Source of the DNA: Pseudomonas sp. UBA6562
GTDB lineage: Bacteria > Pseudomonadota > Gammaproteobacteria > Pseudomonadales > Pseudomonadaceae
Reading direction: 5' to 3'
DNA length: 64,000 bases
NCBI RefSeq assembly: GCF_002434265.1
Contig: NZ_DJJS01000007.1
Coordinates: 562,775 to 626,774 of the forward strand
The position numbers and the translations under genes are program-made. A model generated the notes under the pieces. It searched no databases. It had not been told where the DNA came from and saw only the letters and a list, made by a program, of their open reading frames with translations. Positions 51,602-59,324 of the stretch are shown in pieces. Each line of letters begins with the position of its first letter. The first letter of the stretch is position 1.

Positions 51602-52036
51602 GGGGGACGGCGTCGAGGGGGCAAAAGGTGTGGCGTGCTGCGATTATGGGCGTAGGCGCCCGACAAGGCCATGCCGGGCGGGCGGCCAGCCGGTCATACG
51701 GGTGCCATTGCGTTTCACGACCGCCGGGCTGCCACTTCGATCAACGCAGGTGACGACAGTTCACGCGCCCAGGCGCATGGCCAGCGGTTAACGAAGCCAG
51801 GCGGGTCGGTCAACTCATCGCAGTCTGTTCGTACGGAAGCGGGAGTCTAGAAGAATGCGCGCAAAAAACCCTGCGCCATGTTCGGTAATCGACCAGTTTC
51901 GTGCGTCAAGTAACGTGTCTGGCTCACCGCGCAATATGCAGCCTTGGCATTCGACGCTCGGCGCCTAGTAAGCCCACTTGCCCCGGTCGCTTCGAAGGGG
52001 GCCCGTCCGCAGCTGTAGCCTCGGCCGCGATGCTCC
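51602..52036. other. Intergenic region, 435 bp, no gene seen
   Basis: This gap lies between the EamA gene start and the end of the PAS-GGDEF-EAL gene. It contains GC-rich inverted pieces (for example around 51660-51690) and an A-run at 51865-51871, but no reading frame with coding character, no RNA gene and no clear promoter element that I can defend. Confidence 0.5.
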
Positions 52037-54523
52037 CTACTCCTGCGAACGCTGCAAGCGCATCAGACGCTCGCTGGCAGGCACCGGCCGACCATAGAGA
52101 TACCCCTGCAGGTGCGAGCAGCCTTCCGCCTTCAGGCGGCGCATCTGCTCGGTGGATTCCACACCCTCGGCGGTGGTCTTGATACGCAGGCTGTTGGACA
52201 GCTCGGTGATGGCGCGGATGATCGACATGGCTTCGCGGCTCTCGCACATGTCGTGCACGAACGACTTGTCGATTTTGATCCGGTCGAAGGGGAACGAGCG
52301 CAGGTAGCCCAGCGAGGAATAACCGGTACCGAAATCGTCCAGCGAAATCGACACACCCAGCGCTTTGAGCGCGCGCAGGGTCTGCAGGTTTTCCTCGCTG
52401 TTGCCCAACAGGACAGATTCGGTGATTTCCAGCTCCAGACGCGCGGCCGCCAGGCCCGAGTCGGCCAGGGCCAGGGCCACGACGTTCGGCAGGTTGACGT
52501 CTCGGAACTGCACCGGCGACAGATTGACCGCCACGGTCTGCTCGCCGGGCCAGCTTGCCGCCTCCTGACAGGCAAGGTTCAAGGCGCGGATGCCGATGTC
52601 GTGAATCAGCCCTGTCTCCTCGGCGATGGGGATGAAATCCATGGGCATGATCATGCCGCGTACCGGGTGCTGCCAGCGCAGCAACGCTTCGTAGCCGCTG
52701 ACGCGGTCGTGGCGATGGTCGATCACCGGTTGGTAGTGCAACTGCAACTGCCCCAAGTGCAGCGCGGTGCGCAGGTCGGTCTCCACCAGCCGGCGCTGGC
52801 GCGCGGCGACGTCGAGTTCGACGTGGAAGCTTTCGAAGCGGTTGCGACCGTTGCGTTTGGCCTCGTACAAGGCCATGTCGGCGTAGCGCAGCAGTTGCTC
52901 GGCTTGGGTATGGTCATCGGGCGAGACGGCGATGCCGATGCTCACACCGATGCTCAACTGGTGGCCTTCGATGCGAAACACCGGGCCACTCGCGGCGATC
53001 AGACGTCGGGCAGTCTGGTAGGCGGCTTCGCGGTTGTCGAGCCGGGTCAGGACCACGGCGAACTCGTCGCCGCCCAAGCGCGCCAGGGTATCGTGCTCGC
53101 GCAGCTCGCCGCGCAGGCGCTTGCCCAAGGCCCGCAGCAGCTTGTCGCCGAAGGCATGGCCGAGGCTGTCGTTGATGTTTTTGAAGTTGTCCAGATCAAG
53201 GCACAGTGCCGCGACCAGCTTGCCCTGCTCTTCGCCACGCGCCAGCGCCTGCTTGAGCCGCTCGCTGAATAGTGTGCGGTTGGGCAGCCCGGTCAGGGCA
53301 TCGTGGTGGGCCATGTAATGGATCTGGGCGTGGGCGGCCAACTGTTCGGTGGCGTCCTCGGCGACGAACAGCATGTAGTCGGCCTGGCCCTCGGAGCGCT
53401 CGCAGCGCAGCACGCGGCTGCGCAAGGTGCGCATGCCGAGTGCGGTTTCCACACGGCTCTCGTCGGCGAAGGGACGATCATTGAGCGCACCGCGCTGCAA
53501 CTGCTGCGCCAGGTAACTGGCCGTGACCTCGGGCAGGCACTGCTCGGGCAACTGGCCGATCATGCTCGCCGCCTGGCCGCCGAACAAGCGCTCGGCCTGC
53601 TGGTTGGCCAGCAGGATCTGGCGACTGCTGGCGTCCTGCACGATCACACTGGCCGGAATGTTGGCGATCACCGAATCGAGGAACTGCGACAACCCGGCCA
53701 TCTCCTGGCTGTGCTGCTCGGCCGCCTCCTTGGCCCGCAACAGGGCCTGCTCGTAGCCGCGCTGTTCGGTCATGTCGCGGGTCACCTTGGAAAAGCCGAG
53801 CAGCTCGCCGCTGTCTTCGTCGTGGATGGCTTCGATCACCACACTGGTCCAGAAATGCGAACCGTCCTTGCGCTGGCGCAAGCCTTCGGCTTGGAACCTG
53901 CCCAAACGCAGGGCGGTGTCCAGGCCGGCCTGGGGCAGCCCGCCCAGGCGATCCTGCTCGGTGTAGAACACCGAGAAGTGCTGGCCGACGATCTCCTCGG
54001 CGCGGTAGCCCTTGGTGCGTTCGGCGCCGGCATTCCAACTGGCGACATGGCCACGGGTATCGAGCAGGTAGATGGCGTAGTCGCTGACGCCCTGTACCAG
54101 CAGGCGGAAGTTGCGCTCCTGCTCGCGTTGGGCCATATGCGCCCGATATTGCTCGGTGCAGTCGCGGGTGATCTTGGCGAATCCGACCAGTTGCCGATCG
54201 TCGTCGTACACCGCATCGATCACCACGTGGGCGCGAAAGACCGTACCGTCTTTGCGCAAACGCCAGCCTTGCTCTTTGAAGCGACCGGTCTGTCGCGCCT
54301 GGGCCAGGTTGAGGTCGGGACAGCCGGCCAAACGCTCGGCTTGGGTGTAGAACAGCGAGTAATGCCGCCCCACCACTTCCTCGGCGCTGTAGCCCTTGGC
54401 GCGTTGGGCACCGGCGTTCCAGTTGGCGACGATGCCGTCTGGCGTGAGCAGATAGATGGCGTAGTCCACCACGCTCTGGATGAGCAAGCGGTACATGGCA
54501 TCGGGGCTGGCAACTAGCGACAT
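52037..54523 (-). CDS. PAS-PAS-PAS-GGDEF-EAL cyclic-di-GMP signalling protein
   Basis: The protein has 828 residues, with no membrane segment. Three PAS domains occupy about residues 1-130, 140-265 and 295-400; the first two are close copies (the GY-AEE-VG-H-S-FYT segment recurs). The GGDEF motif (residues 484-488) is intact with an RxxD inhibitory site (REHD) five residues before it. The EAL domain has EALLRW (612 onward), NLSPVQF, ELEITES, LDDFGTGYSSL, IKIDKSF, EGVE and the QGYLYGRP end. Both halves look catalytically competent, so it could make and degrade cyclic-di-GMP depending on PAS input. It is a cytoplasmic sensor of unknown stimulus. Confidence 0.93.
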   Translation of the reverse strand: MSLVASPDAMYRLLIQSVVDYAIYLLTPDGIVANWNAGAQRAKGYSAEEVVGRHYSLFYTQAERLAGCPDLNLAQARQTGRFKEQGWRLRKDGTVFRAHVVIDAVYDDDRQLVGFAKITRDCTEQYRAHMAQREQERNFRLLVQGVSDYAIYLLDTRGHVASWNAGAERTKGYRAEEIVGQHFSVFYTEQDRLGGLPQAGLDTALRLGRFQAEGLRQRKDGSHFWTSVVIEAIHDEDSGELLGFSKVTRDMTEQRGYEQALLRAKEAAEQHSQEMAGLSQFLDSVIANIPASVIVQDASSRQILLANQQAERLFGGQAASMIGQLPEQCLPEVTASYLAQQLQRGALNDRPFADESRVETALGMRTLRSRVLRCERSEGQADYMLFVAEDATEQLAAHAQIHYMAHHDALTGLPNRTLFSERLKQALARGEEQGKLVAALCLDLDNFKNINDSLGHAFGDKLLRALGKRLRGELREHDTLARLGGDEFAVVLTRLDNREAAYQTARRLIAASGPVFRIEGHQLSIGVSIGIAVSPDDHTQAEQLLRYADMALYEAKRNGRNRFESFHVELDVAARQRRLVETDLRTALHLGQLQLHYQPVIDHRHDRVSGYEALLRWQHPVRGMIMPMDFIPIAEETGLIHDIGIRALNLACQEAASWPGEQTVAVNLSPVQFRDVNLPNVVALALADSGLAAARLELEITESVLLGNSEENLQTLRALKALGVSISLDDFGTGYSSLGYLRSFPFDRIKIDKSFVHDMCESREAMSIIRAITELSNSLRIKTTAEGVESTEQMRRLKAEGCSHLQGYLYGRPVPASERLMRLQRSQE

Positions 54524-54650
54524 GGAAACGAACCTGTGGCATCGGCGAAGAAGGCGCTTGCCCCTGTATCGGGGACACCCTGGATTTCAGAATGGTGGCA
54601 TTATGCCTTCTCTGAGTCGGTTTGTGTGTTTGGCGACCGTCGGCGACCGG

Positions 54651-55124
54651 TCATGCCGGCTGCAGCGCCTTGTGCATCGGGATGCAACGCAAGTGGACAC
54701 CCGAAGGCGAGTGGTACACCGCTTCGCTGTCGCCAATGAAGCCGCAGCGGCGATAGAAGGCTGCGGCATTGAGCGTGGCCTCCAGGCTCAGATGGCTCCA
54801 TCCGGCGGCGCGCGCCAAGTCTTCGAGGTGCTCCACCAGGCGCCGACCGATGCCTTGGCCCATGGCGTGGGGCGCGACGAACAGGGCGCCCAGCTCGCCC
54901 ACCTGGGGACCGAGCATGATGGTCGCCACCACCTCGCCGTGTTGGCAGGCTACGTGGAAGTGACGCTCCACCAGGTCGGCGTACCAAGCTTGGGGCTCGC
55001 CTTGGGTCCATGTCAGCAGGTCTTCGCGCGAATAGACGCCCATGCACTGGGCGTGGATCGCTGCGCGGCGGATGTCGAACGTGGCCTGGGTATCGGCGCG
55101 GGTGGCAGGGCGAATCTCGATCAT
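54651..55124 (-). CDS. GNAT-family N-acetyltransferase
   Basis: The protein has 157 residues. The acetyl-CoA motif is LFVAPHAMGQGIGRRLVEHL, a clear RxxGxG/A-type loop, and the later strand GWSHLSLEATLNAAAFYRRC plus GF is the usual substrate edge. It belongs to the general GNAT family of small-molecule acetyltransferases. The ATG at 55124 follows an AGGA-like site (reading CAAGGAACCGCC). The substrate is not predictable from context. Confidence 0.85.
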   Translation of the reverse strand: MIEIRPATRADTQATFDIRRAAIHAQCMGVYSREDLLTWTQGEPQAWYADLVERHFHVACQHGEVVATIMLGPQVGELGALFVAPHAMGQGIGRRLVEHLEDLARAAGWSHLSLEATLNAAAFYRRCGFIGDSEAVYHSPSGVHLRCIPMHKALQPA

Positions 55125-55222
55125 GGCGGTTCCTTGCGAGCGATCGGCGCGGTTTGACGGGCTGCGACGTTGCCCGTCGACCCTTGACCCTAACCGAGCG
55201 GGATCGGGATTTCACTCCTGTG

Positions 55223-55975
55223 TTACAAACTGAGGTCCAGCGCCTGGCGCAGTGGTTCACCGCGCACGTCGTCGGCAGCGCTGACCAGGGCGAAGCTATA
55301 GGCGCCATGGGACCAATAGCGGGCTGCCAGTTGCCCCTCGGTACGTTCGCCGCTCGGCATGCGCGCATAGCGCTCGCCGGGAGAGCGTAGGAACAGGCTG
55401 ACACGCTGGCCCGTGCCGTCTTCGAACACCAGCAGTGCGGCGGCGCCCTGCTCGTTGCTCAACAACCGCGCACCCACCGGCAGCAGGCCATAGCCACTCA
55501 GATCGGGCAACTGCCCGACCCGGGCGAAGTGCTGGTCGAGCCAGGCTTGCAAGCGTTGCGGCTCGCGCGCCTGGATGTCTAGCGAAGCGCTGCTGGCGAA
55601 CAGCCGGTGGGCCTGCAAGGCGTCGGCCATCGGCAACGCCTGCCCTGGCTCGCTGATGCTGCGCGCCTGCCAGCCGCCGACGCCGCCCAAGCCCAACGCC
55701 AGCACCAGTACCGCCGCGCTGGCCAGGCGCCGTTGCCGGCGTTGGCGCAGACGGCGTTGCAACTGCGCCAGTTGCAGCGGCTCGCCCTGGGGCTGGCCGG
55801 ACATTCCGGCCAAGGCGGCGCGCAGGCGCCGGGCATCGTCCTGCCAGGCCTGAATGCGCATGGCCTGCTCTGGGTTGGCGTTGAGCCAGACCTGCACCTC
55901 GGCGCGTCGAGCGGCGTCGAGGCGCTCGTCGACGAAGGCATGCAGCTCGGCTTCGGTAGGGGTCAGACGGGTCAT
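55223..55975 (-). CDS. Anti-sigma factor for the adjacent ECF sigma
   Basis: The protein has 250 residues. The ATG at 55975 overlaps the sigma gene stop (ATGA). The N-terminal ~70 residues form a helical anti-sigma domain (TEAELHAFVDERLDAARRAE and RLRAALAG) that lacks the HxxxCxxC zinc ligands of ZAS proteins. One membrane helix (about residues 86-105) separates it from a ~145-residue periplasmic part with no cysteine or recognised domain. It most likely holds the sigma factor at the membrane until a periplasmic signal, possibly oxidative, releases it. The divergent peroxidase/b561 genes carry the matching promoter. Confidence 0.83.
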   Translation of the reverse strand: MTRLTPTEAELHAFVDERLDAARRAEVQVWLNANPEQAMRIQAWQDDARRLRAALAGMSGQPQGEPLQLAQLQRRLRQRRQRRLASAAVLVLALGLGGVGGWQARSISEPGQALPMADALQAHRLFASSASLDIQAREPQRLQAWLDQHFARVGQLPDLSGYGLLPVGARLLSNEQGAAALLVFEDGTGQRVSLFLRSPGERYARMPSGERTEGQLAARYWSHGAYSFALVSAADDVRGEPLRQALDLSL

Positions 55976-56493
55976 TTCAGTCTCCGCAAGGCCGGGGGGC
56001 GCGGCGTGTCTTCGGTCAGGTCGCGCAAGGCCGCGCGGGCACGCGACAAGCGCGACATCACCGTCCCGATGGGAATGTCCAGGGCCTGGGCGGCCTCTTT
56101 GTAGCTCAAGCCTTCGACGCTGACCAACAGCAACAATGCACGCTGTTCGCTGGGCAAACGGGCAAACGCACGCAGATCGGCTTGGGCCAGCACACTGGCC
56201 TGCGGCTCGTCGGCGGGGCCGTCGTGTTCCGCTTCGCTGCGCCCGAACCAGGCCAGCCACCGCGCATGCAGACGCTCGCGGCGTTTGCCGTCGAGGAACA
56301 GCCGGTATTCGATGGTGAACAACCAGGCGCGCAGTTGCTCGGGGTCGCGCTGCTGGCCGCGGCGGCTCAAGGCGCGCTCCACGGTGGCCTGCACCAGGTC
56401 GTCGGCGCTGGCGGCGTGGCGCGTCAGGCCCATGGCGAAGCGCCGCAGACGCAGCAGCAAATCACGCCATTGATGTTCGTCGAGTTCGTGCAT
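55972..56493 (-). CDS. ECF RNA polymerase sigma factor
   Basis: The protein has 173 residues from the ATG at 56493. Region 2: SADDLVQATVERALSRR and AWLFTIEYRLFLDGKRRERL. Region 4: LPSEQRALLLLVSVEGLSYK then EAAQALDIPIGTVMSRLSRA. These are in the expected spacing for ECF sigma. It is translationally coupled to the anti-sigma gene. A promoter of the same geometry as that of the divergent catalase gene lies about 35 bp before its start, so autoregulation is likely. The reading frame extends upstream into the catalase gene region, but only as a shadow. Confidence 0.9.
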   Translation of the reverse strand: MHELDEHQWRDLLLRLRRFAMGLTRHAASADDLVQATVERALSRRGQQRDPEQLRAWLFTIEYRLFLDGKRRERLHARWLAWFGRSEAEHDGPADEPQASVLAQADLRAFARLPSEQRALLLLVSVEGLSYKEAAQALDIPIGTVMSRLSRARAALRDLTEDTPRPPALRRLK

Positions 56494-56527
56494 AGCCGAT
56501 GTGCGCCGCAATTGGGTATGTGCAGCA

Positions 56528-56552
56528 GACGCTCCGCCGGGAAATGTATTCC
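56528..56552 (-). promoter_or_regulatory. ECF promoter of the sigma/anti-sigma operon
   Basis: On the minus strand GGAATAC (56552-56546) is the -35 and CGTC (56531-56528) the -10, with a 14-base spacer. CGTC lies 35 bases before the sigma gene ATG. It mirrors the promoter on the other strand, indicating recognition by the same sigma factor. Confidence 0.65.
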
Positions 56553-56560
56553 CTGGCGGC

Positions 56561-56585
56561 GGAATAAAATTTCTTCTGCTGCGTC
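56561..56585 (+). promoter_or_regulatory. ECF promoter of the catalase / b561 operon
   Basis: GGAATAA (56561-56567) and CGTC (56582-56585) are separated by 14 bases, exactly as in the divergent promoter. The CGTC end lies 35 bases before the catalase-like ATG. Elements of the GGAA...CGTC type are characteristic of ECF sigma promoters. Confidence 0.65.
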
Positions 56586-56619
56586 GTACTCGCTCATCGA
56601 CTGCTTCGGACCTTCTCCC

Positions 56620-57666
56620 ATGAACACCCCTCTGCACGGTTCGGCCAAATGGCTGCGCCTGGTCGCCATCGGTGGCGCCCTGACGGCACTGGCCGGTACC
56701 TTCGCCTATGCCGGCGGCTGGCTCGGCGCTCCGGCATTGACCCCGCAACGCATCATCGACACCTTCGAAGCCCAGGCCGGGCACCATCCGGGTTATCGCA
56801 AGAACCACGCCAAGGGTCTGTGCGTGGCGGGTCGTTTCCTGAGCAGCGGCCAGGCCGCCTCGTTGTCGACGGCGCGCGTGTTCAGCCAGGCCGAAGTGCC
56901 GGTGATCGGTCGCTTCGCCATCGGCGGCGCCAACCCGTTCGCCCCGGACACCGCCGTGCCTACGCGCAGCCTGGCCCTGGACCTGCGCAGCGACGACGGC
57001 CAGACCTGGCGCACGGGCATGAACAACCCGCCCGTGCTGGCCGTCAGCACCGCGCAGGGCTTCTATGACCAGGTACTGGCCAACACGCCCGATCCAGCCA
57101 CCGGCAAACCCGACCCGGCGCGCCAGCAGGCGTTCTTCGCCGCACACCCGGAAACCGCCGCCTGGCGCCGCTGGGCGGCGAGCTATAAGCCCAGCGACAG
57201 CTTCGCCAGCACCGCCTACCACAGCATCAATGCGTTCGTGCTGGTCGATGCCCGCGGCAACGCCCAGCCGGTGCGCTGGCAACTGGTGCCGCAAGCACCC
57301 TTCCAGCCCCTGCCCGCCCAAGTGGACGACAAACAGTTCCTGCAACACGACCTCCAGCGCCGCCTGGCGCAAGGCCCGCTGCGCTGGACTTTACGCCTGA
57401 CCCTGGCCGAAGCCGGCGATGCGGTGGACGATCCGGCCCAGCAGTGGCCTGCCGAGCGGCGCAGCATCGACGCCGGCACCTTGCTCATCGAACGTGTCGA
57501 GGGTCCGGAACAAGGCGCCTGCCGCGACCTCAACTTCGACCCGTTGATCCTGCCCAGTGGTATCAAGGCCTCGGCTGACCCCATCCTTGCCGCCCGTTCG
57601 GCCGCCTATGCCGTGTCGTTCGACCGACGCAGCCGCGAAACCCTCAGCCCAGGAACCAAGCCATGA
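56620..57666 (+). CDS. Catalase-family peroxidase (SrpA-like, periplasmic)
   Basis: The protein has 348 residues from the ATG at 56620. An N-terminal membrane/signal segment (LVAIGGALTALAGTFAYAGG) puts it in or facing the periplasm. It is a short catalase-fold haem protein of the SrpA type: PGYRKNHAKGLCVAGRF bears the distal His region, FAIGGANPF and SLALDLRSDDGQTWRTGMNN follow, and FASTAYHSINAFVLVDARGN carries the conserved Tyr/His part. Such proteins act as peroxidases rather than full catalases. It is coupled to a cytochrome b561 gene (four-base overlap), which could supply electrons from the quinone pool. It is controlled by the divergent ECF sigma, as shown by its promoter. Confidence 0.87.
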   Translation: MNTPLHGSAKWLRLVAIGGALTALAGTFAYAGGWLGAPALTPQRIIDTFEAQAGHHPGYRKNHAKGLCVAGRFLSSGQAASLSTARVFSQAEVPVIGRFAIGGANPFAPDTAVPTRSLALDLRSDDGQTWRTGMNNPPVLAVSTAQGFYDQVLANTPDPATGKPDPARQQAFFAAHPETAAWRRWAASYKPSDSFASTAYHSINAFVLVDARGNAQPVRWQLVPQAPFQPLPAQVDDKQFLQHDLQRRLAQGPLRWTLRLTLAEAGDAVDDPAQQWPAERRSIDAGTLLIERVEGPEQGACRDLNFDPLILPSGIKASADPILAARSAAYAVSFDRRSRETLSPGTKP

Positions 57667-58196
57667 GCGCGCCCACCACCTTCCACCCTTTGGCGCGGCT
57701 GTTGCACTGGCTGATGGCGGTGCTGATCCTCGCCATGCTGTTCATCGGCGTGAGCATGGTCAGCGACCTGTCGCTGCGCCATCCCGTACTCCTGCAACTG
57801 CACAAGGCGACGGGCCTGGCGCTGCTCGCCCTGGTCATCGTGCGCATCGGCATGCGCCTGAGCGTGCCGCACCCGCCGCTGCCGAGCGATCTGCCGCGCC
57901 TACAGCGCTGGGCCGCCGGGGCCTCGCACCTGGCGCTCTACATGCTGATGCTGGGTATGCCGCTGCTGGGCTGGGCGATGCTGTCGGCCGGCGGTTACCC
58001 GCGCCCGCTGCAACTGCCGGCCATCGCGCCCCATGACTTGCAGCTGTACGCCGTGCTGCGCCTGGCCCATGGTTGGGCCGGCTACGCGTTGTTCGGCGTG
58101 GTGCTGCTGCACTTAGGCGCCGCCTTGATGCATGCGCTGGTCAGGCGCGACGGTGTGCTGGCGAGCATGTGGCCGGGTCGCCGTCGTCCCGAGTGA
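57663..58196 (+). CDS. Cytochrome b561
   Basis: The protein has 177 residues; the ATG at 57663 overlaps the catalase-like gene stop. Four membrane helices are seen with the haem-ligand histidines in LARLLHWLMAVLI, LLQLHKATGLALLALVI, RLAHGWAGYALFGVV and LLHLGAALMHALVRRDGVL. The CybB family is a di-haem quinol oxidase of the inner membrane. Paired with a periplasmic haem peroxidase it may pass electrons from ubiquinol to reduce peroxide; this is inferred from the operon. Confidence 0.9.
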   Translation: MSAPTTFHPLARLLHWLMAVLILAMLFIGVSMVSDLSLRHPVLLQLHKATGLALLALVIVRIGMRLSVPHPPLPSDLPRLQRWAAGASHLALYMLMLGMPLLGWAMLSAGGYPRPLQLPAIAPHDLQLYAVLRLAHGWAGYALFGVVLLHLGAALMHALVRRDGVLASMWPGRRRPE

Positions 58197-58341
58197 GCGA
58201 ATGCCGCCCCTGCACTTGAGCACACCGTTATGGCCGCCCGGCACCTGCGCCTTCGTCGTTCGAGGGCGCAGCGCGCCTACGGGCGGAGTGTGTTTTAATG
58301 TTTCGCCCATTTTTATCGACACCTCTGACAACAAGGCGGCT

Positions 58342-58887
58342 ATGGACACCGGGACTCGACTCAAGCTGGTGCGTGAACGCAACAACCTTTCCCAACGTGA
58401 ACTGGCCCGCCGCAGTGGCCTGACCAACTCCACCATCTCGCAGATCGAACAGAACCGCGTCAGCCCCTCGGTCAGCTCGCTGAAAAAGCTGCTCGAAGGC
58501 ATTCCCATGTCCCTCGCCGAATTCTTCAGCTTCGATGAACCGGCCCGCGAGGAACGCTACGTGTTCCGCGCAGGCGACCAGCCCGACCTGGGCCGCAACG
58601 GCCTGCGCATGCTGCTGGTCGGCGCCAGCGTCGAAGGCCGGCAGATGCGCATGCTGCGCGAGCTGTACGCGCCGGGGGCCGATTCGGGCGAGCCGATCGT
58701 GCATGCCGAAGGCGAAGAATGCGGGCTGGTCACGCGTGGCACCGTCGAGCTGTGGATCGACGGCCAGGTCAGCGTGCTCAACGCCGGTGACGGCTATTAC
58801 ATCCCCACTACCCTTCCCCATGCCTTTAAGAACCTTGGTCAGGACGAGGCCGAAATCATCAGTGCCAACACCCCCGCGAACTTCTGA
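58342..58887 (+). CDS. XRE-cupin regulator of the PuuR family
   Basis: The protein has 181 residues from the ATG at 58342, with AAGG upstream. An N-terminal HTH (LKLVRERNNLSQRELARRSG, LTNSTISQIEQNRVSPSVSS) is joined to a cupin domain (EPIVHAEGEECGLVTRGTVE, GYYIPTTLPHAFKN) and the end SANTPANF. Length and end closely follow E. coli PuuR (end SAHTPTTF), the repressor of putrescine utilisation. No puu genes lie next to it, so the targets are elsewhere. The last 26 bases overlap the next small gene. Confidence 0.87.
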   Translation: MDTGTRLKLVRERNNLSQRELARRSGLTNSTISQIEQNRVSPSVSSLKKLLEGIPMSLAEFFSFDEPAREERYVFRAGDQPDLGRNGLRMLLVGASVEGRQMRMLRELYAPGADSGEPIVHAEGEECGLVTRGTVELWIDGQVSVLNAGDGYYIPTTLPHAFKNLGQDEAEIISANTPANF

Positions 58888-59182
58888 AGTCGCCGCACCC
58901 AGCGCCCGCGAAGTCTGCCAACGTCTGCGCGAGGCTGCGCTGGGTGTGCGGGACTTGCACATTGTGGCCCGCAGCGGCGAAGGCGAGGTTCGCCTCGACA
59001 TCGAAGGTTGGACACTGACCTTGCTGATCGACGCCGAGGGCTTGGCCCGCTGCCTGGATTGCCACACGGCAACGGGCGGGTCTGCAAGCCTGGACGACTG
59101 GCCCCGTTACGGCACCAACCCCACCGATCTGCTCAGCCTGTGGGAACGCCAGCGCCTGGAGCAGGCGTTGGGCGGCGACTGA
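58862..59182 (+). CDS. Small conserved protein, DUF7693-like
   Basis: The protein has 106 residues from a GTG at 58862, overlapping the end of the regulator gene by 26 bases; GAGG lies upstream in that gene. The sequence (AREVCQRLREAALGVRDLHI, LARCLDCHTATGGSASLDDW, YGTNPTDLLSLWERQRLEQA) resembles small Pseudomonas proteins that I recall as DUF7693, with no known function. It has a two-cysteine CLDC pair and an acidic character, and no signal peptide. The strong overlap with the PuuR-like gene suggests co-translation. Confidence 0.65.
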   Translation: MPTPPRTSEVAAPSAREVCQRLREAALGVRDLHIVARSGEGEVRLDIEGWTLTLLIDAEGLARCLDCHTATGGSASLDDWPRYGTNPTDLLSLWERQRLEQALGGD

Positions 59183-59324
59183 CGTTCGCATACCAACATT
59201 CAGGCCGGCGCTGGACTGAGCACAAGCGGGCGGCACAAGGCCCAGTATTGGTGGTGCCAACGTACTGCCTGCAACCGCCGCTTCTTTCATTTCATCGACG
59301 TTCCCACCTCCCGAGGAGTACGTC

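Noticed and set aside
58535..58861. Long upstream part of the frame containing the small DUF7693-like gene
   Set aside because: It overlaps the PuuR-like gene fully and lacks coding character; only the part from the GTG at 58862 shows a plausible protein.
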